Assembly: GCA_937896265.1 (NCBI GenBank)
Contig: CALBMD010000211.1
Coordinates: 1 to 13,858, forward strand
DNA from: an uncultured Pseudomonadota bacterium
Lineage (GTDB): Bacteria; Bdellovibrionota_B; Oligoflexia; Oligoflexales; Bog-1112
Length of the DNA stretch: 13,858 bases
Direction of reading: 5' to 3'
This document shows positions 1 to 6,108 of the stretch, in pieces (the first letter of the stretch is position 1; each line of letters begins with the position of its first letter). Below the pieces are notes generated by a model, which saw only the letters and a list, made by a program, of their open reading frames with translations, was not told where the DNA came from and did not search any database. The translations under genes were made by a program, and so were the position numbers.

Positions 1-14
1 CTATAAGCGCAAAC

Positions 15-2006
15 TTGCTAGTTTGCCTGTTCGTTCCGAGGCTCTCTTTCAAGACTCGGTTCGTGCTACCTTGCTTAGAGGAGAAAGAACTGAATCTTGC
101 GATCATAGCAATCATTCTGGGTTATGCTAGTTGGACATTGATGCAGATCGTGGCGAGTCTCTATATCTTTGAGTTAGTCGGGATTGTGCGGCTCGCTTTT
201 TTTAGCGGTGTCCTCTATGCTGTAGGTCGTTTTCAAAGAAGCTATGTCATGCTTTTGACCTTTGGTCTTTTGGCACCAGGATTCTTTCTGCAATGGGGTA
301 TTGAAGGAAGTGAAGGTGCTCAAGCCCAATTTTTAGGGGCAGACTGCGCTGTAGCCTATGCCTTAGGTACTTTTCTTCGCCTAAGGAACACAGATCGCAG
401 GCTTGAGTTTCCTATTATTTTCCTTCTTATTATCTTGACACAAGCATTCTCCTCTTTTCAGGCTATTGCCTATAATTTGCTAGCTTCAATGTCTGAATTT
501 CGGCTGCGAGGCTTGCTTTATAATCTGCTCTTTTTCCATAAAGGGAGTTGGTTTAGTGACTATGGGCCAGCGCTAAAGAATCTTTATCTTTTTGGCTCTT
601 TGAGTTTGATGGCTGGTTTTATTGCAATCGATGTCGCCTTAAAAAAGTTTCACTATCGAGAGCTTTGGTGGCTAGTTGAGAAATTAGGTTTTTTGATCAT
701 AAGCCTTGCTTTCTTGCAAAAATATTTTCAATTAGGTTATGATATCTTTGGCTTTCGCAAGGGAATCCATGGTCTTCTTCCTGACCCTCATGCCTTTGCT
801 ACCTTTGCGTATCTAATTTTTTCCATAGCTTTATTCAATCTTTTGACACGTTCAGAAAGTTTTGTCAAAAATGCGATATTTTTTATTATGTCTTTGTTGG
901 CTATTTTTCTTTCTCAGTCTAAGTATGTCATGCTGCTCTCGCTTCTCACGGTGCCAACCTTCATCTTGTTCTTAGCTGGTAAGAGGGTGCAATCCTATCA
1001 GACTGGCAAATTGGTTGCTTTAGTACTTTGTAGCTTGGGGATCTTGGCGGTCTTTAGCGGACCTTTGGCACAGAGATTTCGCTATCTTCTTGATCATCGA
1101 TCAATGCCTGGGCTCAATTTGTTTTTAACATTTAGACCAGAGATTTATCAGCAAGCATGGCACGTTTTTTCAGAGTTTCCAGTGTCAGGTCTTGGTAGTG
1201 GTAACTTCTTTTGGACTAGCTCGCTGCCAGATTTTTCCTCCTCGCCGTTTTTGCGCTATAGAGGCGGGGAAAATGTCCATAGCTTTCTTCTCCAAGTGTT
1301 AGCAGAACAGGGGGCGGCGGGTCTTGCTGTTTGGCTTTTGCTTTTAGGTATGCTTATCCGCGAGGCCTTTACTAAAGGAACAAGGTTTGGCGGTGCTGTC
1401 TTAGCGCTGGCAATTGCCTTTGGCGGCAATGTGATGGGCCACTCCTTGTTAACTGGCGAGAATGCACTGCTCTTTTTTCTTGCTTCTGGGTTTGCATTAT
1501 CTCGCACTTATAAAAGCCATCAAAGGCAAAGTCATTTGCTGGCTCTAGTGTTGGGGAGTTTTGTTGTTTTATCTAGTGCTTTTTCAATAGTGACTTTTGA
1601 TAAAAAGGTGCCTTTTGGCACAGGTGCAAAGTGTTTTGTAGATCAGTATTGGCCAGACGGCCAAGTCTCTGGTGCCGCTCATTTAGAACTCGTGCCAAAG
1701 ACATCGGCACCCTTGGAGCTACAATTTCGCGCTCACCACCCTAAACTTACAAAAACCAAGTTAGTAAGCCAAATTCGTCTTACCGGTCCAAAGGGTGAAG
1801 TGCTTTACGATCAGCAATTAGTATTTAGCGATCACGACGTTAAAGAGGTGTTTTTACCAGTTGCTAAAAAAGGAGAAAAGCACCTACTTGAGATTCGAAC
1901 TGACCGATGTTTTACTGCCATGAATTGGGGCATAAGCCTTGACGAAAGACCTACAGCAGTTCAAATTGTGAACTTAGGTGAGCTCGCCAAACAAAAGATC
2001 CTCTAG
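15..2006 (+). CDS. O-antigen ligase / polymerase family membrane protein (5' end uncertain)
   Basis: Polytopic inner-membrane protein of the O-antigen ligase/Wzy polymerase superfamily, whose members join lipid-linked glycans on the periplasmic side. Hydrophobic segments fill residues 26-500. The family core lies at about 285-455: an arginine-rich stretch near 354-357, RPEIYQQAW at 374-382 and ENVHSFLLQ at 419-427, with the conserved histidine at 422. A last hydrophobic segment (about 507-527) leads to a soluble, probably periplasmic C-terminal domain of about 130 residues, longer than in ordinary ligases. The start is not settled: the TTG at 15 has no ribosome site and the frame stays open to the window edge. 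A purine-rich GAGGAG at 78-83 sits just before an in-frame CTG at 90, and the first in-frame ATG is at 141. Family call is firm; ligase versus polymerase, and the glycan handled, cannot be decided here. Confidence 0.8.
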   Translation: MLVCLFVPRLSFKTRFVLPCLEEKELNLAIIAIILGYASWTLMQIVASLYIFELVGIVRLAFFSGVLYAVGRFQRSYVMLLTFGLLAPGFFLQWGIEGSEGAQAQFLGADCAVAYALGTFLRLRNTDRRLEFPIIFLLIILTQAFSSFQAIAYNLLASMSEFRLRGLLYNLLFFHKGSWFSDYGPALKNLYLFGSLSLMAGFIAIDVALKKFHYRELWWLVEKLGFLIISLAFLQKYFQLGYDIFGFRKGIHGLLPDPHAFATFAYLIFSIALFNLLTRSESFVKNAIFFIMSLLAIFLSQSKYVMLLSLLTVPTFILFLAGKRVQSYQTGKLVALVLCSLGILAVFSGPLAQRFRYLLDHRSMPGLNLFLTFRPEIYQQAWHVFSEFPVSGLGSGNFFWTSSLPDFSSSPFLRYRGGENVHSFLLQVLAEQGAAGLAVWLLLLGMLIREAFTKGTRFGGAVLALAIAFGGNVMGHSLLTGENALLFFLASGFALSRTYKSHQRQSHLLALVLGSFVVLSSAFSIVTFDKKVPFGTGAKCFVDQYWPDGQVSGAAHLELVPKTSAPLELQFRAHHPKLTKTKLVSQIRLTGPKGEVLYDQQLVFSDHDVKEVFLPVAKKGEKHLLEIRTDRCFTAMNWGISLDERPTAVQIVNLGELAKQKIL

Positions 2007-2026
2007 GATTTAAGGACCGCTTTTTT

Positions 2027-2917
2027 ATGACATCGTTGGAGTTAGGCTGTGCAAGCCTTTGTCGGGCTCAAAATCCGCCTGTAATTGGCACTGTTTCACC
2101 GCGTCAAATGCAAGTTTTTGTGGAATTACCGAAACCGTGGCCCACACCGTTGGTTATCCCAGGGCTTGAGCGGTTTGTATTTAACGCAGGCCAGAAGGGG
2201 ATTGTTGCCTCCTGTATCGCTTTTATGCCAGCCAGAGGGAAGACTGATTTAGAAAACCCACGTTTGATTATTGGTCAACAGCAAGAGGCAGGGTTAAACC
2301 CTTTTTATTGGCGACACTATCGGGTGCCGCGCGCGAAAGTAGCTAGTTTTGTGCAAGGTCTGCTTGACTCCTCAGTTGACTCTCAAGAGTGGCAAATTAA
2401 AGTCCCCTTAGGGAGAGAGATTTTCATCTGTGCTCATGCTGCTCACGATCGTTGCTGCGGTGTTTTAGGTCCACAGTTGGTAGCCCAAGCTCTAGCAGAT
2501 ACTGATCTGGATAATGTGGCAATTCATGAGTGTAGCCACCTTGGTGGGCATCGTTTTGCACCAACTTTAATAGAGATACCTTCGATGAGTTGCTATGGTT
2601 TTGTTGATGCCAAGTCCTTGCGCGCTATTTGCTTGCGAGAAGGCTCTTATCAAGAGCTTGTAACTAAGCATTATCGAGGGTTTATGGGATTAAGTGCAAA
2701 ATTACAGTATGCCGAGGCTAGAATGTTTCACAACATGGGTTGGTCCTGGCTCGATAACCGTCGAGGTAGTGCCATCATTGATGGGAATGTGATTCGGCTT
2801 GTAACACCTGAGAAAGAATTTGAATTTACCTTGCAAGCAGGGCCTGGAGTGCTATCTAAACAAAGCTGCCGTGATGATAGCGCTAAGATACAGCCCACTT
2901 ATATCATCAGCGATTAA
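2027..2917 (+). CDS. Sucrase/ferredoxin-like family protein
   Basis: Thioredoxin-like [2Fe-2S] ferredoxin of the Suc_Fer-like family. The recognisable family pattern is an N-terminal CASLCRAQNPPVIGT (C8, C12), then FICAHAAHDRCCGVLG at 133-148 (family form: C-x-H-x4-D-x-C-C/A), then HECSHLGGHRFAPT at 167-180 followed by a short Pro/Ser loop. The cysteines at 135, 143, 144 and 169 are candidate cluster ligands. Length (296 residues) is normal and there is no signal peptide, so it is probably cytoplasmic. ATG at 2027 has AAGGA at 2012-2016 and lies 20 bp after the preceding stop, so the two genes are probably co-transcribed, though no functional link is obvious. The physiological partner of this family in bacteria is poorly known; a redox or electron-carrier role is inferred from family membership only. 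Confidence 0.82.
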   Translation: MTSLELGCASLCRAQNPPVIGTVSPRQMQVFVELPKPWPTPLVIPGLERFVFNAGQKGIVASCIAFMPARGKTDLENPRLIIGQQQEAGLNPFYWRHYRVPRAKVASFVQGLLDSSVDSQEWQIKVPLGREIFICAHAAHDRCCGVLGPQLVAQALADTDLDNVAIHECSHLGGHRFAPTLIEIPSMSCYGFVDAKSLRAICLREGSYQELVTKHYRGFMGLSAKLQYAEARMFHNMGWSWLDNRRGSAIIDGNVIRLVTPEKEFEFTLQAGPGVLSKQSCRDDSAKIQPTYIISD

Positions 2918-2920
2918 GAG

Positions 2921-3073
2921 TCATATCGGCCGAAGAGAAATAGTCGTTGGGCCATCATGTATTATCACCCACAAACCCTTTATGGCGTTTTGGAAGGCTT
3001 TATTAGGGGACCCAATTTTTCCTATAACCCTGTTCCGTAGCTCCTCGTTCAAAAAGTGTAGTTTGATATTCAT
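2921..3073 (-). CDS. Possible 50-residue ORF, probably not a gene
   Basis: A minus-strand frame starts with MNIKLHFLNEELRNRVIGKI and ends with TTISLRPI at a TGA just past the convergent stop at 2917. It is the only frame of note in the 2918-3128 gap. No ribosome site lies at a proper distance before the ATG; an AGGAAGG is more than 20 bases upstream. The composition is not implausible for a protein. It resembles no family I recognise. It is listed so that the gap is described; nothing else (hairpin with T-run, tRNA, repeat) was seen between 2918 and 3128. Confidence 0.15.
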   Translation of the reverse strand: MNIKLHFLNEELRNRVIGKIGSPNKAFQNAIKGLWVIIHDGPTTISLRPI

Positions 3074-3316
3074 GTTTTTTAAGGAGAGAATGTCCTTCCT
3101 AAAAACAACTTCATTTTTAAAGTTTTGTTCAGAGAGCCTTTTTTTTGATCATAGATGCGGGAACATAACTAGCGATTGCTACATCAGCGATTGTAGCTGC
3201 AACTGCTCTTAGCATGATACATGCGCTAGCTACACTAACTGCCAATGAAGCAGCCAACTGACCGGGAATTAAAGCTGCTTTCAGTCGTTTATATACAGGT
3301 TCTCTTGCACTGATAT

Positions 3317-3559
3317 TTAGGTCTTTTTGAGGCTCTTGATCAGTGTCACTGGTTTTTTCTTCTCTACGGCAGTGGTCGTCTGGTTATCGCTGGCTTCTTC
3401 TGCTATCTGGCTGTCGCTGTTTGAGGGCTCTTGATCAATGTCACTGGTTTTTTCTTCTACTACAGCAGTGGTTGTTTCATTATCACCGATACTAGAGAAA
3501 GACAGCGAGCTTACGCTTAAAATCCCTAATGTTAATAATAAGATAGGTAGCTTCTTCAT
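3317..3559 (-). CDS. Hypothetical exported protein, intact 5' reading frame (80 aa)
   Basis: This is the uninterrupted part of the frameshifted locus. MKKLPILLLTLGILSVSSLSFSS is shown here only by its features: a Lys-Lys start, a leucine-rich core at residues 4-20 and a serine-rich cleavage region, typical of a Sec signal peptide without a lipobox cysteine. An acidic Thr/Glu/Asp/Ser linker follows with TTTAV at 29-33 and again at 61-65. After residue 65 the frame turns basic (KKKPVTLIKSLKKT), which is the expected artefact of the shifted frame rather than a designed terminus. AGGA at about 3568-3571 lies eight bases before the ATG. The gene lies downstream of fliG but is separated from it by a terminator and has its own promoter-like sequence. 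Confidence 0.55.
   Translation of the reverse strand: MKKLPILLLTLGILSVSSLSFSSIGDNETTTAVVEEKTSDIDQEPSNSDSQIAEEASDNQTTTAVEKKKPVTLIKSLKKT
3331..3475 (-). repeat. Two near-identical 50-bp repeats with a 96-bp period
   Basis: Copy 1 is 3426-3475 (50 bp) and copy 2 is 3331-3379 (49 bp). They differ by three substitutions and one missing base. Two substitutions are synonymous and one changes Ile to Thr. The period of 96 bp equals 32 codons, so the repeat was in frame before the one-base loss. It encodes TTTAVVEEKTSDIDQEP-like units of an acidic linker. Both copies contain an A6 run on the coding strand. Confidence 0.85.
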
Positions 3560-3594
3560 TAATTTTTCCTAGGAACGGGACTTTTTTGAGAAAA

Positions 3595-3623
3595 ATTCTC
3601 TCAAATTTCACCTTGAAAGTCAA
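3595..3623 (-). promoter_or_regulatory. Promoter-like sequence for the small exported protein, overlapped by an inverted repeat
   Basis: On the minus strand TTGACT (3618-3623) is followed after 17 bases by GAGAAT (3595-3600), five and four matches to the sigma-70 boxes. The -10 box lies inside a perfect 7-bp inverted repeat, TTTGAGA at 3585-3591 and TCTCAAA at 3599-3605 with a 7-base spacer, which could be an operator. It lies just after the fliG terminator, as expected for a separate transcript. Confidence 0.45.
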
Positions 3624-3642
3624 GAAAAGCGGGATTACCCGC
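3621..3642 (-). terminator. Rho-independent terminator of fliG
   Basis: On the minus strand GCGGG (3638-3642), loop TAAT, CCCGC (3629-3633) forms a GC-only 5-bp stem followed directly by TTTTCTT. It lies 63 bp after the fliG stop. The stem is short but strong, and its position between fliG and the next promoter supports the call. Confidence 0.6.
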
Positions 3643-3704
3643 GGCTAACGTGATCAAACAAGAGGCTAAAATGCGGTAGTCAGCTGCTCGGGTTTTAGTG
3701 TGGA

Positions 3705-4700
3705 TTACACATAAGTTGAGTCGCCAGAGGCGATAATAATTTTGCCCTCTTCTTCGAGCTTGCGAGTAATTTGAAGAACCTCAAATTGAACAGCCTCTAC
3801 ATCGGAGAGCTTGACCGCTGCCATAGCCTCCATATCTTCTTTCAGCATTTCAGCTGCACGTTGCGACAGATTTTTGAAAACAAGCTCTCGCACAGCTTCA
3901 GAAGATGTCTTAAGGGCCACCATCCATTTTTCAATGGGGACGTTTTTGATTAATTCCTGGATGCTGCGATCATCTAGTTTTACCAAATCGTCAAAGACGA
4001 ACATTAATTGACGAATCTCTTCAGCTAGGTCAGGATCTCTCTCCTCGAGATTGTCAAGAATCTCTTCTTCCGTCGATTTATCAATAAGGTTCAACATATC
4101 AGCTATAGCCTCCACCCCACCTAGTTTGTCGGTAGAAATAGAGCCCATTGCTTGCACTTCTTGTCGCAATACATCTTCAATCTCATCAATAAGCTCAGGA
4201 GCTACCGCATCAAGGTTAGCGACACGCAGCAAAATCTCCGTGTGCAAAGACTCTGGTAATAGCTTCAAGGTTTCACCAAATTTTGCTGGCTCCAAGTGAG
4301 CTAGAATTAAAGCGATAGTCTGCGGGTGTTCATTGCGTATAAAACCAGCCAACGTTCTTGGATCGATGAGTTCTAGGGAGTCAAGGTTAGCTGATGATAG
4401 CGAGAGCTGGTCGATGATCTCCTCAGCCTCACCACCTTTAAAAGCCGAGCCAATCATTTTTTTAGTGAAGTCGCTACCACCATAGAAAAACTGCTTATTC
4501 TGTTGCAGAATATTGTAAAATTCCAAAATAACTTCATCAACGATCTGTTCTTCTAGCCTGCCAAGGCGGCTCATAGCAGAACCGATACGCTTGATTTCGA
4601 ACTCATTGAGGTTTTTGAAGATCTCTGATGAGATCTCTTCACCGAAGGAAAGAAGAAGAATAGCGGCCTTCTGTGAACCGTTGTAATTATGGGTACCCAT
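3705..4700 (-). CDS. fliG: Flagellar motor switch protein FliG
   Basis: FliG is the rotor protein of the flagellar C-ring: its N-domain binds the FliF ring, its middle domain binds FliM, and its C-domain meets the MotA stator to generate torque. At 331 residues it is full length. The N-domain covers about 1-95. EHPQ, the family's FliM-contact motif, is at 124-127. LMFVFDDL at 232-239 contains the MFxF hinge, and the C-terminal torque region 242-331 contains LDDRSIQELI, the charged helix with R271 and R281, and RAAEMLKEDM at 281-290. The ATG has GGAG 6 bases upstream. No other flagellar gene lies nearby; the gene has its own promoter-like site and terminator. In many bacteria fliG sits between fliF and fliH, so this may be a stand-alone or second copy. 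Identity is very sure. Confidence 0.96.
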   Translation of the reverse strand: MGTHNYNGSQKAAILLLSFGEEISSEIFKNLNEFEIKRIGSAMSRLGRLEEQIVDEVILEFYNILQQNKQFFYGGSDFTKKMIGSAFKGGEAEEIIDQLSLSSANLDSLELIDPRTLAGFIRNEHPQTIALILAHLEPAKFGETLKLLPESLHTEILLRVANLDAVAPELIDEIEDVLRQEVQAMGSISTDKLGGVEAIADMLNLIDKSTEEEILDNLEERDPDLAEEIRQLMFVFDDLVKLDDRSIQELIKNVPIEKWMVALKTSSEAVRELVFKNLSQRAAEMLKEDMEAMAAVKLSDVEAVQFEVLQITRKLEEEGKIIIASGDSTYV

Positions 4701-4727
4701 ATATGCTCCGTAAGTGTCTTATTTTTG

Positions 4728-4756
4728 ATTATAGGGGGTGACTGTTTTTCGACAGT
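4728..4756 (-). promoter_or_regulatory. Putative fliG promoter with adjacent inverted repeat
   Basis: On the minus strand a perfect TATAAT (4728-4733) lies 27 bp before the fliG ATG. No good -35 box is present at 17 bp. In its place is ACTGT (4741-4745) TTTTCG ACAGT (4752-4756), a 5-bp inverted repeat that could bind an activator or repressor. It does not resemble the sigma-28 or sigma-54 consensus of late flagellar genes. Confidence 0.4.
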
Positions 4757-4803
4757 GGGAATAATTTACCAGTATTGGGGCAGTTATTTGGGGATGATAA
4801 AAC

Positions 4804-4832
4804 TATTTTTTAGATCCGACATATACTATAAT
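4804..4832 (+). promoter_or_regulatory. Putative histone gene promoter
   Basis: A perfect TATAAT at 4827-4832 stands in an AT-rich stretch, with a T-rich, poor -35 (TATTTT at 4804-4809). It leaves a 5' leader of roughly 90 bases before the histone ATG. The leader holds a run of C near 4862-4866 and a GGGC near 4875-4878 that could pair weakly. fliG is transcribed in the other direction from the same 226-bp gap. Confidence 0.4.
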
Positions 4833-4926
4833 ATTTTCTAAGTGATGTTGCCAGAAGCAGGCCCCCTCCAAAGAAGCATGCCTAGGGCAAAACAGTACCA
4901 ACCAGTTTGTCAGCAAGGAGTTCGAA

Positions 4927-5190
4927 ATGGCTAAGGCTAAGAAACCAGCGGCGAAAAAAGGCGACTCAAAGCCAAAAGCAAAAGCAGCGAAAACAGCTCG
5001 TTCGTCCAGCGAAATGCTGTTGGTCTTATCAAAAACCAAAGATGCTTTAAAAAAACATGATGTCAACATCGCTAGTGATGCTATTGAAGGTCTCAATGCT
5101 TGGGTTTATTGGTTGATTGAGCAAGGCGCTACTCGTGCAGCAGCTAATGGTCGCAAGACTGTTAGGGCTCACGATTTTATATGTATGTAG
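4927..5190 (+). CDS. Bacterial histone-fold protein with lysine/alanine-rich N-terminal tail
   Basis: Small basic DNA-binding protein (87 aa) with one histone fold. Residues 1-28 are a disordered-looking tail with nine lysines plus many Ala/Pro, resembling linker-histone tails. Helix 1 is about 28-43 (SSEMLLVLSKTKDALKK), helix 2 about 50-74 (SDAIEGLNAWVYWLIEQ...), then loop GRKTVRAHDF at 75-84. This loop lines up closely with GRKTIKAEDI of archaeal histones: Arg76 and Thr78 match the Arg-Thr pair, and Asp83, seven residues after Arg76, matches the Arg-Asp clamp. Only three residues follow, so helix 3 is strongly truncated. AAGGAG at 4915-4920, six bases before the ATG, predicts strong translation, as for an abundant nucleoid protein. 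Bdellovibrio bacteriovorus has a known abundant histone (Bd0055); this is probably a relative with an added tail. DNA-binding mode is not predictable here. Confidence 0.88.
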   Translation: MAKAKKPAAKKGDSKPKAKAAKTARSSSEMLLVLSKTKDALKKHDVNIASDAIEGLNAWVYWLIEQGATRAAANGRKTVRAHDFICM

Positions 5191-5199
5191 TCAGGAAAA

Positions 5200-5242
5200 G
5201 CGGGGGCATGCCCTCCGCCTATTACCTTCCAATTACCTTCCA
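5200..5242 (+). repeat. 11-bp perfect tandem duplication and GC palindrome at the histone-coaE junction
   Basis: ATTACCTTCCA occurs twice in a row at 5221-5242. Directly upstream, GGGCATGCCC (5203-5212) is a perfect palindrome whose ATG is a possible coaE start. The duplication adds 11 bases and so would shift any reading frame spanning it, arguing that this stretch is leader, not coding sequence. Confidence 0.7.
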
Positions 5243-5258
5243 AATTGATAAAATATCT

Positions 5259-5870
5259 GTGAAAAAAAATAAACAAACAGCATCTTTAATAATCGGTATA
5301 ACAGGCGGCATTGCTTCGGGTAAGTCGACCTTAGCCAAGTTTTTTCGCGAAAAAGGCTATCCTGTTTTAGACGCAGATCTCTTGGCTCATGAGGTGTATC
5401 GAAAAGGAAGTCCAGGTTATAAAGATATAGTAGCTGCTTTTGGATCGGTGGTTTTAAATCATGAAGAAGAGATTGATCGTAAGATCCTGGGCAGTATTGT
5501 CTTTTCAGACGCTAGCAAGCGAGAGACTCTTAATAGCCTTGTGTGGCCGCGTTTGACAACAATGATGCGTCAAAGGATTGACGAGTTGCGGCAAAACCAT
5601 CGTATCATTTTTATTGAAGTTGCTTTGTTAATAGAAGCCTCTTTGACAGCATTAGTAGATAGAGTCTGGGTGGTTTATGCCGATCGTGAGGTGGCAGTCG
5701 CACGGCTTTTAAGTCGCAACAATCTAAGTAGAGAGGATGCCGAGAAGCGTATTGATGCACAAACCTCCAACGAGAAGAGGTTGCAGTTTGCTGATATTAA
5801 GATTGCCAATAATGGCAGTTCTACTGAATTTCATCAGCAGCTAGAGGTCCTTTATAAGGGATTATCTTAG
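5259..5870 (+). CDS. coaE: Dephospho-CoA kinase
   Basis: Catalyses ATP-dependent phosphorylation of the 3'-hydroxyl of dephospho-CoA, the last step of coenzyme A synthesis, in the cytoplasm. The Walker A loop is GITGGIASGKST, at residues 13-24 from the chosen start. Next come DADLLAHEVYRKGSPGY, IDRKILGSIVF, IFIEVALLIEA and the lid-region RLLSRNNLSREDAEKRIDAQ. The GTG at 5259 gives 203 residues, close to the usual 200-206. Alternatives are ATG 5208, inside a palindrome with AGGA 11 bases upstream, and ATG 5181, which overlaps the histone stop as ATGTATGTAG. Both would add a non-conserved N-terminus that crosses an 11-bp tandem duplication. The GTG lacks a good ribosome site, so the start stays open. 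The gene probably shares the histone transcript. Identity is sure. Confidence 0.94.
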   Translation: MKKNKQTASLIIGITGGIASGKSTLAKFFREKGYPVLDADLLAHEVYRKGSPGYKDIVAAFGSVVLNHEEEIDRKILGSIVFSDASKRETLNSLVWPRLTTMMRQRIDELRQNHRIIFIEVALLIEASLTALVDRVWVVYADREVAVARLLSRNNLSREDAEKRIDAQTSNEKRLQFADIKIANNGSSTEFHQQLEVLYKGLS

Positions 5871-5898
5871 AGGCGCCAGGGCAGAGCTGTCTTATATA

Positions 5899-6103
5899 AA
5901 TTTAAGATCCAGCAAGGATGAGGGTTTGGGAGCAGTTTTCCCAGACCCTTCCTTGCTTTCAAAAAAGCATCTAAATGGCCTTGACGACGGGAAAGCAACG
6001 CAAGGTCTGGAAAAACCACGTGACTGGTTTCCAAAAAAAGCCTTCTTGGGAGAAGCTGCGCGGTTTTCTCCCAAACCCTCATCCTTGCTGTTGCTAGAAT
6101 TTA
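5899..6103. mobile_element. MITE-like element with 23-bp terminal inverted repeats
   Basis: Positions 5910-5932 and 6068-6090 are perfect inverted repeats of 23 bp (beginning CAGCAAGGATGAGG on the left and ending CATCCTTGCTG on the right). AATTTA occurs at 5899-5904 and again, in the same orientation, at 6098-6103, just outside the arms, and could be a target-site duplication, which would make the insert 5905-6097 (193 bp). No transposase is encoded. The inside holds more inverted repeats. It sits exactly between the 3' ends of two convergent genes, a tolerated site for insertions, and may also end both transcripts. Alternatives are a structured RNA, a REP/BIME-type repeat or an oversized bidirectional terminator. 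Short frames inside it on both strands follow from its symmetry and are not genes. Confidence 0.6.
5936..6057. repeat. Nested inverted repeats inside the palindromic element
   Basis: Arm 5936-5960 pairs with 5991-6015 at 21 of 25 positions (shared core CCAGACC and TTGCTTTC). Two smaller hairpins follow. GGAAAAACCA near 6009-6018 pairs with TGGTTTCC near 6025-6032 with two bulged A. AGC-TTCT at 6039-6046 pairs with AGAAGCT at 6051-6057 across a bulged C. Together with the outer arms the whole 200 bp can fold as a branched cruciform or RNA. Confidence 0.65.
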
Positions 6104-6108
6104 GATGG

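Larger units (their letters stand above)
3129..3559 (-). pseudogene. Frameshifted repeat-containing exported protein (restored length 143 aa)
   Basis: Reading the minus strand from the ATG at 3557-3559, the frame runs through a signal peptide and an acidic linker made of two near-identical repeats. In the second repeat one base is missing relative to the first (an A on the + strand, between 3363 and 3364), and the frame then stops at 3317. If the base is restored, the frame continues without a stop to TGA at 3129-3131. This adds a basic segment (AREPVYKRLKAAL), a long hydrophobic alanine/valine-rich stretch (about residues 105-137) and the basic end MIKKKAL. The restored protein would be exported or membrane-anchored at its C-terminus. 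The deletion could be a real lesion, a phase-variation state, a recoding site next to an A6 run, or a sequencing error. No family is recognised. Confidence 0.6.

Noticed and set aside
2820..3212. 130-aa plus-strand frame running out of the sucrase/ferredoxin-like gene
   Set aside because: It starts inside a well-supported gene in another frame, has no ribosome site, and its second half is antisense to the frameshifted exported protein.
4803..5096. 97-aa minus-strand frame opposite the histone gene
   Set aside because: It is antisense to the histone; the Lys/Ala-rich codons read backwards give Phe/Ala/Leu runs, a common artefact.
5899..6103. Simple Rho-independent terminator for coaE or the glycosyltransferase gene
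   Set aside because: The paired arms are about 135 bases apart and neither is followed by a T-run; it may still reduce read-through but does not have terminator form.
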